Positions 1-7,625 of a DNA stretch of 48,071 nucleotides are shown in pieces. This stretch comes from Pseudoalteromonas rubra (GTDB lineage: Bacteria; Pseudomonadota; Gammaproteobacteria; Enterobacterales; Alteromonadaceae). Position numbers and translations under genes: made by a program. A model generated the notes under the pieces. The model did no database searches. It was not told the origin of the DNA and worked only from the letters and a program-made list of their open reading frames with translations. The DNA is taken from NCBI RefSeq assembly GCF_000967655.1, contig NZ_JXYA01000044.1:1-48071 (forward strand). Reading direction: 5' to 3'. How positions within the stretch are numbered: the first letter of the stretch is position 1; every line of letters begins with the position of its first letter.

Positions 1-79
1 CCGGCCCCGGGCACCATTGTTACAGACAGCTTAATCGCTTGATATGACAGTAAGATTAAGTTATCGTAGCATCGATAAA

Positions 80-102
80 ATGCTTTTTATAAATAAAAGC
101 AT
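80..102. other. AT-rich inverted repeat upstream of the tRNA region
   Basis: An 8-bp perfect inverted repeat (ATGCTTTT, 7-nt loop, AAAAGCAT) lies just before the first tRNA-Gly fragment. It has no G+C-rich stem and no T-run, so it is a poor intrinsic terminator. It could be a protein site or chance in an AT-rich stretch. Confidence 0.25.
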
Positions 103-109
103 ATGGAAC

Positions 110-128
110 GCGAGTATAGCTCAGCTGG
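110..128 (+). pseudogene. truncated tRNA-Gly, first copy (5' 19 nt only)
   Basis: This is identical to residues 1-19 of the intact tRNA-Gly at 276: the 5' acceptor strand and the start of the D arm. The sequence then breaks into unrelated spacer. There is no anticodon, T arm or 3' acceptor strand, so it cannot make a tRNA. Confidence 0.85.
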
Positions 129-192
129 ATGAATGAAAAGACGCAATCTTGTTTCTTGAATTTTGACACTAAGTTAAAAAGCAATATGGAAC

Positions 193-211
193 GCGAGTAT
201 AGCTCAGCTGG
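193..211 (+). pseudogene. truncated tRNA-Gly, second copy (5' 19 nt only)
   Basis: An exact repeat of the fragment at 110, with the same break point and the same downstream spacer. Identical junctions in both copies mean the truncation came first and the 83-bp unit was duplicated afterwards. Confidence 0.85.
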
Positions 212-275
212 ATGAATGAAAAGACGCAATCTTGTTTCTTGAATTTTGACACTAAGTTAAAAAGCAATATGGAAC

Positions 276-351
276 GCGAGTATAGCTCAGCTGGTAGAGC
301 GCAACCTTGCCAAGGTTGAGGTCACGAGTTCGAACCTCGTTACTCGCTCCA
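276..351 (+). tRNA. tRNA-Gly (anticodon GCC)
   Basis: A complete 76-nt cloverleaf: acceptor strands GCGAGTA and TACTCGC pair fully, the D-arm sequence AGCTCAGCTGGTAGAGC is standard, the anticodon loop TTGCCAA puts GCC at 309-311, the T arm holds GTTCGAAC, and the discriminator U plus CCA is encoded. It is probably cotranscribed with tRNA-Cys 30 nt downstream, like the gly-cys tRNA cluster of enterics. Two dead 5' copies of it lie directly upstream. Confidence 0.97.
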
Positions 352-381
352 ATCTCTGATACACTAAGTATCACACAATGC

Positions 382-455
382 GGCGGAATGGCAGAGTGGC
401 CATGCAGCGGATTGCAAATCCGTCTACCTCGGTTCGACTCCGGGTTCCGCCTCCA
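382..455 (+). tRNA. tRNA-Cys (anticodon GCA)
   Basis: A 74-nt tRNA: acceptor GGCGGAA pairs with TTCCGCC, the anticodon loop ATTGCAAAT gives GCA at 414-416, the T loop is GGTTCGACTCC, and the CCA end is encoded at 453-455. No leucine tRNA follows, unlike the enteric Gly-Cys-Leu cluster; the next gene (ending at 481) is on the other strand. Confidence 0.97.
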
Positions 456-480
456 TTTCCTTCCTTATCTACCTCATTTT

Positions 481-1578
481 TTAAATTCTTTTTCCAGTTG
501 TTTCCAATAACCACACGTAAATTACCGGTATATCGTTTTTATATTGAATTCTCAGGTCTACTAACTCACCGCTGACACTTTCATTAATGGTAAACTCGCT
601 GCTGGTGAGCAGGTATTGCCCCTGCTGATGCTTTACCTCTACCTGAGCATCTATGGTGATCCCTTTGTTTTTGGCAATCTCTGTCAGGGCATCCTGAATA
701 GCAAGCTTGATGGCGGTGCTGAGCAGGTTATCTGAGGTCATAGTGCCATCTTCACCAAACGCGCCTAACACCAGGTGTTCACTGCGTTTTATGTTGGCCA
801 TGGCGCTTGTTGTCGGTGTACTCACAGCCTCAAGCACATCAGGCTTATACAGACCAATGAGCGTTGAACCATACTGACAGCTTTGGTGTAGTGCCAGGCG
901 TGCAGGCATACCTTGTGCCTTTACTTCACCATTGCGGTTAAAGCTTACCTCGTGCTGCACAGTGCCGTCGCGATTGATTGCGCGCTCTTGCAGATATTCC
1001 GTGGCGTTCACCCGTGCCTGCAGCAAAAAGCTCGCCACTGCTTTGGCATTGCGCTCACTGATTGAGATCTGTTGATGGGGCGAAGCGGTGTAGTAACTCA
1101 CTCCCAGCACTTGGTTGCGCTGTTCGTTTTCACATAGCCAGGCAGGCTGACAGAGTGAAAAGTCACACAGGCTTACACGACAGCTGGCGCTTTCATCAGG
1201 TGGCGTAAAGCTGACATAGCTGTATTGGGTATCCTGGGTATTAAAGGGCGCTGAGTAATAGATGGTATGACCGGAAGATAATACCTGAGTGGACTCATCT
1301 GGTGTCACACCTTGCAGATCGCTGCGCTGTAACTCAATAGCATGATAGGCCGCCAGTTTTTTCAGTGCCCGGGTTCGGCTTGCCAGCTCAGAACCATTGG
1401 GAATCGCACTGAATGGCGCTGCCGTGCCAATAAAGCCCAGCTGCCCGGCTTGTTTGGGCGACTGAACCCAGCATGGTAAATGCGTGGGCTGACGCTCTCG
1501 TGGCTGCTGTGAAAGGGTTTTACAGCCAGTGAGCATGACGGTGCCCACCAGCAGAGCGAACAATACAGATGAGTGCAC
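481..1578 (-). CDS. putative outer-membrane lipoprotein, LPP20-like
   Basis: A 365-aa protein with a lipoprotein signal: hydrophobic residues 4-17, then lipobox LTGC with the acylated Cys at about 19. The residue after Cys is Lys, not Asp, so outer-membrane sorting is expected. The segment around residues 47-80 (FIGTA, then an ARTRAL-type helix with Ala/Leu repeats) resembles LPP20-type lipoproteins, and a similar stretch recurs near residue 290; this assignment is weak. The start is GTG at 1578 behind AAGGATCGACT. It follows the histidine kinase gene by 21 bp and ends the ABC-transporter/two-component cluster, so it may act in envelope sensing or simply share its control. Confidence 0.6.
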   Translation of the reverse strand: MHSSVLFALLVGTVMLTGCKTLSQQPRERQPTHLPCWVQSPKQAGQLGFIGTAAPFSAIPNGSELASRTRALKKLAAYHAIELQRSDLQGVTPDESTQVLSSGHTIYYSAPFNTQDTQYSYVSFTPPDESASCRVSLCDFSLCQPAWLCENEQRNQVLGVSYYTASPHQQISISERNAKAVASFLLQARVNATEYLQERAINRDGTVQHEVSFNRNGEVKAQGMPARLALHQSCQYGSTLIGLYKPDVLEAVSTPTTSAMANIKRSEHLVLGAFGEDGTMTSDNLLSTAIKLAIQDALTEIAKNKGITIDAQVEVKHQQGQYLLTSSEFTINESVSGELVDLRIQYKNDIPVIYVWLLETTGKRI

Positions 1579-1599
1579 AGTCGATCCTTGTGAATAGGG

Positions 1600-2934
1600 T
1601 TATTTTGTATTCTCTTTTAAGGGTAAGTCGAATTCTACCATCAGGCCACCCTTTTCTCGGTTGCGAAGCCTTAACTGGCCCTGATGTGCTGTGATGATGT
1701 CATGGCACAGGCTCAGACCCAAACCGGTGCCGTGCGATTTGGTGGAGTAAAAGGGTTGCAGTGCCTGATGTAAATTTCCAGACTGGATCCCTGAGCCCCG
1801 GTCGACCACCGCAAACCGCAACCGGGTTTGCTCCTGAGCCACCTGCACGGCGATATCCGCCTTGTCACTGCCCGATTCATGGGCGTTCTTGAGCAAATTG
1901 AGCAGCACCTGTTCAATCTGAGCGACATCGAAGTGGCCGCTGCACGTCGGCGCAGAGCCGAGCAGGGTGAAAGGGTAGAGTACCTGCAGGCGTTCTAGCA
2001 GGGGCGCAACCGGGTGTGCAGCGCAACATGGCGCGGGCAAGCGTGCATATTCGGCATAGCGCTGAATAAACTCGCTCAGATTTTGGGCGCGTTGTGAAAT
2101 GGTATCCAGCATATCGGGCAGCAGGTCAAGGTGCTTTTGCTGGTTCAGCATAGTCTGCGCTGAGCCCGTAAGGGACTGAATAGGGGCCAGCGAATTATTC
2201 AGCTCGTGGCTGATCAGGCGAATGGCATTTTTCCACAGCATTATTTCTTCACGGTTTTGCTCCGCCGAGACGTTTTTGCAGATCACCAAGCTGTGTGGCT
2301 GATAGTTCAGTGTTACCGACTCAACCCCAAGGTAAAACGTATGTTTTTGCTCCTGCTGTTCGAAACTTAACATCCCGCTGTAGCCGTTATTCAGCGCCTG
2401 CGCCAGCGCTTCAGGCAAGGTATCGCAGGCCATATCCAGCGAGCTGCCAGTCAGGGCGCCTGGCTGTTTGTTCAGAAGCTGACGTGCGGCGGCATTGTGA
2501 TAAACAATATGACGGTGTTTATCGAGCAGCAGGGTCGCCATGGGCGAGGCCTGAACTATGCTGTCCAGTACCAGCTCTTTTTGATTCAGCTTTTGCTTTT
2601 GTTGCTTCAGGTTTGCGCTGAGCTGGTTGTACAGCGCTATCAGGCGGGCTAAATCTGGATCCGAAGACGGTGAGATACGCAGTGACAGATCGCCATCCTT
2701 AATGCTTTTGATCCCATCTTCCAGCGTCGCCAGGATCTGTTGACGACGCCTTATCTGACGGCCAAGTAGCATAAACAGGCTCAGCAACGACGTCAGTAAA
2801 GTCACAGCACAGGCCAGGACGGCAGGAATGCCCTGTTGCAATGCAATGGCCAGTGCAATCAGCGCAGATGTCAGCACAAACGCTGAGCTGAACAGGACCC
2901 GACCCGAAAAAGACCAGCGCGCAGAGGGCGTCAT
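1600..2934 (-). CDS. sensor histidine kinase, NtrB/NtrY-like, with minimal periplasmic loop
   Basis: A 444-aa kinase. Two membrane helices (about residues 10-30 and 35-56) are joined by only a few residues, so there is no real periplasmic sensor. A HAMP-like linker and a PAS-like region (about 125-225) follow. The H box is LISHELNNSLAPI with the phosphorylated His at 243. Then come the N box (LLNLLKNAHES), G1 box (DRGSGI), F region (FYSTKSHGTG) and G2 box (GLGLSL), so catalysis should be intact. Its ATG overlaps the stop of the response regulator by 4 bp, so the two are translationally coupled partners. The tiny loop suggests it senses within the membrane, perhaps through the cotranscribed ABC transporter as BceS-type kinases do; that is inference. 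Confidence 0.9.
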   Translation of the reverse strand: MTPSARWSFSGRVLFSSAFVLTSALIALAIALQQGIPAVLACAVTLLTSLLSLFMLLGRQIRRRQQILATLEDGIKSIKDGDLSLRISPSSDPDLARLIALYNQLSANLKQQKQKLNQKELVLDSIVQASPMATLLLDKHRHIVYHNAAARQLLNKQPGALTGSSLDMACDTLPEALAQALNNGYSGMLSFEQQEQKHTFYLGVESVTLNYQPHSLVICKNVSAEQNREEIMLWKNAIRLISHELNNSLAPIQSLTGSAQTMLNQQKHLDLLPDMLDTISQRAQNLSEFIQRYAEYARLPAPCCAAHPVAPLLERLQVLYPFTLLGSAPTCSGHFDVAQIEQVLLNLLKNAHESGSDKADIAVQVAQEQTRLRFAVVDRGSGIQSGNLHQALQPFYSTKSHGTGLGLSLCHDIITAHQGQLRLRNREKGGLMVEFDLPLKENTK

Positions 2935-4262
2935 CGTTTGATTCCAAACTTGTCCATACGGCGATACATGGCCTGGCGACTTAACCCCAGGCTTTTTGCT
3001 GCATGCGTCACATTGCCCTGGTGTTTATCGAGCGCCTGAGTAATGTCCTCAATGCTAAATTCATGATTCACCATAGCAGAGGCTGCGGTGCTAAGGCCAA
3101 GATCCGTCGCTTCTATTTGTTCACCGCAAGCAAGCAGCTCGGCGCGGCCAATCACATTTTGCAGCTCGCGGACGTTGCCCGGCCAGGCGTAGCGTTTGAG
3201 TAATCGCTGGGCACCGTCACTCAGCAGCTTGCCCGAGGTCAGAAAATGGTGCGCGAGCGGAATAATGTCGTCGGGTCGCTCAGCCAAAGGGGGCAGGCGC
3301 AGCTCAATCATGTTGAGGCGGTAGTACAAGTCCTGGCGGAAGGTGCCGCGGGCGATGGCCTCATTGAGGTTCGCGTTGGTGGCGCTTATCACCCTGACTT
3401 TGACTTTTTGTGTCTTGCTGCTGCCAACAGCTTCGAATTCTCCGGTTTGCAGTACCCTCAATAGCTTTTGCTGGCCCGTCAGCGGCAGATTGCCTATTTC
3501 ATCGAGAAACAGCGTCCCCCCATCTGCAGCGGCAAAACGTCCCTCGCGGCTTTTCGTTGCGCCCGTATAGGCCCCGCTGACCACGCCAAACAGTTCTGCT
3601 TCAATCAGCTCGGCAGGCAGCGCACCGGCATTAACGCGAATAAAGGGTTTATCCCGATAGGCACTGTTGGCAACCAGCAGCTCGGCGATTTTTTCTTTAC
3701 CCGCGCCGTTGGGACCGGTGATCAACACCTGAGCGTCGGAGCAGGCCACCTGTGTTGCGGTTTCCAGCAAAGGCAGCATGGCTTGATCGGCAAAGGTAAG
3801 GCCGCTGAGGTCATATTCAGAGCACAACTTGTCTCGTCTGAGCTTAAACTGCTTCTTGCTGCGCGTCTGGGATTGTTGTAGCTGGTACATTTCCAGCAAA
3901 TTATTGACCGAGCTCAGTAACTTGTCATCCTGCCAGGGCTTGGCGATATAGTCTGCGGCACCATGTTTGATAAGCTCCACTGCCATCTCCAATTGGGCCC
4001 AGGCGGTCAGCAGAATAATTGGCAAGTCCGGATTGAGGGCACGGATCTGGTGATAGAGGGCTTTACCTTCTTCGCCTGAGGTGGTGTCACTGGTAAAGTT
4101 CATATCCTGGATCACTAAATCGTAATCCTGTGCTTGCAGCATTGCCAAACCCTGCTCGGGTGAGTCGGCGCCTTCGCAGTCGATATCATTAATTAAAAAA
4201 AGAATTTTGAGCGCTTTAATGACATCAGTGTTGTCATCAATGACGAGAATTTTATGTTGCAT
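2931..4262 (-). CDS. sigma-54-dependent response regulator, NtrC family
   Basis: A 443-aa protein with three domains: receiver (1-120, acidic pair D9/D10, phosphoacceptor D53, conserved K in IAKPW), AAA+ sigma-54 activation domain (about 150-375; Walker A variant GPNGAGKE, GAYTGA loop that contacts sigma-54, Walker B LFLDEIG), and a C-terminal Fis-type helix-turn-helix (about 405-443, with AAKSLGLSRQAMYRRM). The GAYTGA motif means it should activate sigma-54 promoters. The obvious target is the -24/-12 promoter at 8936-8951, with enhancer-like repeats behind it, which heads its own cluster. It lies 52 bp after the second permease gene, past a hairpin. Confidence 0.95.
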   Translation of the reverse strand: MQHKILVIDDNTDVIKALKILFLINDIDCEGADSPEQGLAMLQAQDYDLVIQDMNFTSDTTSGEEGKALYHQIRALNPDLPIILLTAWAQLEMAVELIKHGAADYIAKPWQDDKLLSSVNNLLEMYQLQQSQTRSKKQFKLRRDKLCSEYDLSGLTFADQAMLPLLETATQVACSDAQVLITGPNGAGKEKIAELLVANSAYRDKPFIRVNAGALPAELIEAELFGVVSGAYTGATKSREGRFAAADGGTLFLDEIGNLPLTGQQKLLRVLQTGEFEAVGSSKTQKVKVRVISATNANLNEAIARGTFRQDLYYRLNMIELRLPPLAERPDDIIPLAHHFLTSGKLLSDGAQRLLKRYAWPGNVRELQNVIGRAELLACGEQIEATDLGLSTAASAMVNHEFSIEDITQALDKHQGNVTHAAKSLGLSRQAMYRRMDKFGIKR

Positions 4263-4293
4263 CGCGTTTTTATCGTTATTGTTGTTAAGATGA

Positions 4294-4311
4294 AAGGGCT
4301 TGTCAGCCCTT
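4294..4311 (-). terminator. intra-cluster hairpin, possible attenuator
   Basis: A 7-bp perfect stem (AAGGGCT / AGCCCTT) with a 4-nt loop lies between the second permease gene and the response regulator gene. Read on the minus strand it is followed by TCATCTT, a poor T-run. It probably lowers expression of the regulator genes or protects the upstream transcript end rather than stopping all transcription. Confidence 0.5.
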
Positions 4312-4314
4312 ATA

Positions 4315-5535
4315 TTAATTGGCTTTGGTCACCCTTGCCGGGGCTATCTTAGCGGCTTTACGCACAGGAATATAGACCGCAGCGGCACTGAGCAGCCATA
4401 CTGCCAGGGCAACCAGTACGGCCAGCCAGGGCTCAACCAGGCCTTGTGCCCGTAAATGGGTCACAAAATAGTTATTAAGCCACAGCGCGGTGAAGCTGCC
4501 AAGCACAATACCCACAAAAGCGAGCAAAGCATTTTCCAGCAACAGGGTTTTAAGTACGGTATGCTGGCTGGCACCCAGGGCACGCAGAATGCCGATGTCC
4601 CTTTGACGAATCGAGACTGAGAAAGAAACCAGACCTATAATACCAAACCCGGTGACGGTAATGGCGATAACACTGATCCCTATCATAATGAACGCAAACG
4701 TGCTGCGGCCATCCCATAAGCGCTTTTTCGCGCGGGCGGCAAACTCCACCCGCTCCACGATGCGCCCGTGTTGTTGATACAGCACATCTTCAACGTCTTT
4801 AAGAACGCCTTCGTTGGTGCCTGGTTTAACCCTGATTAAATAGTTGACGTTGTTACTGCCAAAATGGGCCTGAGGGACAATGGTTGAGTGATACCATTGT
4901 TGCTCATAAACGGCTCCTTCACCCAGCATTTTATCGGCATACACCCCAACCACCTGATAGGGGCGGCGAGCGCGTTGCAGGTAGACGGTTTGTCCCAGCG
5001 CACTTTGCTCACCAAACAGGCTCTTCGCGAGAGTTTCACTGATCAAGACGACACTGGCATAGCGATTTTGCGAGGCCTCGGCAAAAACAAACTCATTGGG
5101 GTAGAAGTTGCGCCCCTGCGTAATGGTTAAGCCCAGGGTTGCAACGCCCTGTGAGGTTACGTCAAACTGGGCGTTTTCAAAGCCCGCTTCTTCCTGGTCG
5201 ATGGTTTTGTACACCAGGTTGCTGCCGGCGACGGTGGCAAGCACCAGCTCGTTACTGGCATACGTCACCTGAGTCACCTCACCCAGCGCGCTGAGATTGG
5301 TTAAATCGCGCTGGATCAAGGCCGATTTATCGGCCTGACTGTCGAACACCTTAGTGTAGACGTTGAGTATCTCGACTTCGTCCAGGTGCGAGGGGATCAA
5401 CCAGTTCTTAAGCGTCCCGTAGCTGATAAAACTGGCATTGCCGACTATGGTCACAGCAATGGCTATCTGGATCAGGAGCATCACAGAGATATTGCGGTGC
5501 TTTACAATGATTTTGAGTATGTGTTTGAGTGACAT
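4315..5535 (-). CDS. ABC transporter permease, MacB/FtsX type (second permease)
   Basis: A 406-aa permease with the MacB layout: N-terminal membrane helix (about 17-38), a periplasmic domain of some 230 residues (about 40-270), then three C-terminal helices (about 277-300, 328-350, 370-390). The segment RQRDIGILRALGAS is the coupling-helix region typical of FtsX-family permeases. It starts 4 bp after the other permease gene, behind AGAGGATAG, so a heterodimer is likely. With the ATPase and MacA-like protein it should form a tripartite or periplasm-facing exporter of peptides, lipoproteins or toxic compounds; the substrate cannot be read from sequence. Confidence 0.9.
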   Translation of the reverse strand: MSLKHILKIIVKHRNISVMLLIQIAIAVTIVGNASFISYGTLKNWLIPSHLDEVEILNVYTKVFDSQADKSALIQRDLTNLSALGEVTQVTYASNELVLATVAGSNLVYKTIDQEEAGFENAQFDVTSQGVATLGLTITQGRNFYPNEFVFAEASQNRYASVVLISETLAKSLFGEQSALGQTVYLQRARRPYQVVGVYADKMLGEGAVYEQQWYHSTIVPQAHFGSNNVNYLIRVKPGTNEGVLKDVEDVLYQQHGRIVERVEFAARAKKRLWDGRSTFAFIMIGISVIAITVTGFGIIGLVSFSVSIRQRDIGILRALGASQHTVLKTLLLENALLAFVGIVLGSFTALWLNNYFVTHLRAQGLVEPWLAVLVALAVWLLSAAAVYIPVRKAAKIAPARVTKAN

Positions 5536-5539
5536 GCGA

Positions 5540-6901
5540 CTATCCTCTTAACTGTGCTGCGGGGGCGATACGACTAGCTTTGATAATGGGGTAAAGTCCG
5601 GCGGCAAATATCGCCACAAAGATCCCTACGGCAGCTTGCAGCGCAAACAGCGTGTCCATGCTATACATACGGCGCACCTGCTCGGCGTCGGCCAGATAAT
5701 CGGCCTGATACAGGGCAAGGTGAAACATAGCAACCAAGCCAAATTGTGCCAGCAATAAACCCAGCGCAATTGCAGCGCCACTGAGCATACTCAGCTCCAG
5801 CAGTTGCACCTTGAGAATATACAGTTTGTTTGCGCCCAGCGCCCGATACAGGGAGACCAGTTTGGCCCGGCTCTGGTTTTTAGCCAGTAAAATGCCGATG
5901 GTGTTGATCAGGCAAATGGCAAACAGCAGGTAGGCAAACTTAAGATAAATCTGCTCCCAATAAAGGTTGTCGCTCATTCTGTCGTTGAGACTGGCCAGCT
6001 GCGTCAGATAGTAAGACTCTGAGTGGCCAAAGCGGCCCTGAGACGCCTGCTGCTGCGTATAGTTGCGCATCCACAGGATCAGCTCTGCATGGCTGTTGTC
6101 GTGCTGCATTGGGTCAAGCACCGCCCAGGCATGCAGATAACCGCACTCGGCACTTTTGAGTCCCTGCACATCTTCCCGACGATAACGGGTTCTTGCGGCT
6201 TCTTCCTTAGTGCGGCATGGCATATAGCCGGTTCGTGGCAGATTGTTGGCGTGAGCATATCCAAGCGGGACGACGGCCATATCGTTGGCGCGGGCCTGAA
6301 AGCGCATATTCTGAAAACGGCGCAGGTAAGCAGACATGTCCATCACACCGACGACCTCCAGCTGACGGTTGTTGATCACCACCTGTTTGCCGATGGAGTT
6401 TGCTCCGCCAAATAACAAGTCATTGGCTTTTTTATCTAATACAATTACCGCGGCATCCTGCATGTCCTCGCGCCAGGGCGCACCATAAATAAATGGCACC
6501 TGGAGCAGGTCAAAATACTGAGGATCAGCGGCAGAGGCCTCGGCGGTAACCGGCCTGACACTGTTATCAGGCAGGTCGAGCACAAACGAGGTGGTGTAAT
6601 TGAACGAAATGCGGGTAGTGTCGTTTGCGCTGAATGCCTCAGCCAAGGCGCCTGCATCGCGATAGGTCAGCGGAGGCGAGCGAAACTCAGAGCGCCGGTC
6701 AAACTCCGGGTCCATAAAATTCAGGCTGACGTGATACACCCGATCGGCTCTTTGGTCGATGGGAGAATGGCCGCTGCGTGTGACTATGGTGCCCATAGTT
6801 AGCAACAGGGTGATGCCAATGGCCAGGTTAAGTACCATCAGTAAGGTCAATTTGCGCTTCTGTTTCAGGCCGCGCCAGGCCAGTTGCATTAAATCCTTCA
6901 T
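5540..6901 (-). CDS. ABC transporter permease, MacB/FtsX type (first permease)
   Basis: A 453-aa permease with one N-terminal membrane helix (about 19-40), a large periplasmic domain of about 280 residues, and three C-terminal helices (about 322-345, 370-398, 418-442). SLYRALGANKLYILKVQLLE is the coupling segment. I chose ATG at 6901 because AGGTGG sits 7 nt upstream; a GTG at 6910, directly after the ATPase stop, would add three residues. The periplasmic domain has several Cys residues (as in GYMPCR and SAECGY), so a disulfide is possible. It is paired with the 406-aa permease downstream. Confidence 0.9.
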   Translation of the reverse strand: MKDLMQLAWRGLKQKRKLTLLMVLNLAIGITLLLTMGTIVTRSGHSPIDQRADRVYHVSLNFMDPEFDRRSEFRSPPLTYRDAGALAEAFSANDTTRISFNYTTSFVLDLPDNSVRPVTAEASAADPQYFDLLQVPFIYGAPWREDMQDAAVIVLDKKANDLLFGGANSIGKQVVINNRQLEVVGVMDMSAYLRRFQNMRFQARANDMAVVPLGYAHANNLPRTGYMPCRTKEEAARTRYRREDVQGLKSAECGYLHAWAVLDPMQHDNSHAELILWMRNYTQQQASQGRFGHSESYYLTQLASLNDRMSDNLYWEQIYLKFAYLLFAICLINTIGILLAKNQSRAKLVSLYRALGANKLYILKVQLLELSMLSGAAIALGLLLAQFGLVAMFHLALYQADYLADAEQVRRMYSMDTLFALQAAVGIFVAIFAAGLYPIIKASRIAPAAQLRG

Positions 6902-6910
6902 TGCGGCCAC

Positions 6911-7606
6911 CTAAGAGATCAGTTCGACCAGTTCATTCTTGTTGATATCTCGCAGTTGTCCGTCGAGAATTTGAATGTTGCGATGCGCTCGCTGCGCCAG
7001 TTCATGATCATGTGTGACCATCAGCAAGGTGGTGCCCTGGCGGTTGATCTCTTCGAGCAGTTCCATCACCTGTCTGGCCATCAGCGTATCCAGGTTTCCG
7101 GTGGGCTCATCGGCAAGCAAAAAGCGCGGTTTACCGGCAAGCGCGCGGGCAATGGCAACGCGCTGTTGCTGACCACCACTCAGTTGTGCCGGAAAGTGAC
7201 TGGCGCGACCGCCAAGCCCCACCAATTCCAGGCTTTCCTCAATGCGTTGCTTACGTGCCTTGGCCGACAGACCGCGGAAAATCAGCGGCACTTCAATGTT
7301 GTCATAAAGATTGAGGTCGCCGATCAGGTTAAATCCCTGGAAGATAAAGCCAATTTTTTCATTTCGCAGGCGCGAGAGCTGCTTGTCACCCAGGGTGCTG
7401 ACGTCTTCTCCGTCCAGCTCATAGGTACCCTGTTCGAAGTTTTCCAGTAACCCGGTGATGTTCAAAAAGGTGGTTTTACCTGAGCCCGACGGGCCTGTGA
7501 CGGCAATAAACTCGCCTTCTTCAACCGTGAAGTTAACGTCTGACAGCGCGTGGGTTTCGACTAATTCGGTGCGGTAGATTTTACTGATATTTTTCATGCG
7601 TAACAT
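6911..7606 (-). CDS. ABC transporter ATPase, MacB/LolD type
   Basis: A 231-aa nucleotide-binding subunit with all motifs: Walker A GPSGSGKTT (about 39-47), Q-loop FIFQGFNLI, signature LSGGQQQRVAIARAL, Walker B LLADEPTGNLD and switch His in MVTHDHE. The start at 7606 lies 8 nt after AAAAGGA. It is encoded between the MacA-like protein and the two permeases, from which it is separated by only a few bases. It powers the two-permease exporter from the cytoplasmic face. Confidence 0.95.
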   Translation of the reverse strand: MLRMKNISKIYRTELVETHALSDVNFTVEEGEFIAVTGPSGSGKTTFLNITGLLENFEQGTYELDGEDVSTLGDKQLSRLRNEKIGFIFQGFNLIGDLNLYDNIEVPLIFRGLSAKARKQRIEESLELVGLGGRASHFPAQLSGGQQQRVAIARALAGKPRFLLADEPTGNLDTLMARQVMELLEEINRQGTTLLMVTHDHELAQRAHRNIQILDGQLRDINKNELVELIS

Positions 7607-7625
7607 GGGATGATTCCTTTTATTA

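Larger units (their letters stand above)
101..294 (+). repeat. 83-bp tandem repeat carrying 5' tRNA-Gly fragments
   Basis: Two identical 83-bp units (101-183 and 184-266) stand head to tail. A third copy begins at 267 and matches for 28 nt, up to residue 19 of the intact tRNA-Gly, then diverges into the real tRNA. Each full unit is 9 nt of tRNA leader, the first 19 nt of tRNA-Gly, and 55 nt of spacer. The structure suggests an array of tRNA-Gly genes in which one copy lost its body and was then duplicated with its spacer. Confidence 0.9.

Noticed and set aside
1..42. Possible end of a protein-coding gene entering from the left edge
   Set aside because: Two plus-strand frames are open to stops at 32-34 and 40-42, and base composition drops after that, but 11-13 codons are too few to name or confirm a gene.
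110..275. CRISPR-like repeats
   Set aside because: The repeat unit is 83 bp, contiguous without variable spacers, and contains a tRNA piece; there are no cas genes.
163..275. TTGACA with TATGGA as a promoter in each tRNA repeat
   Set aside because: The would-be -10 ends only 2 nt before the mature tRNA, so the start would fall inside the tRNA.
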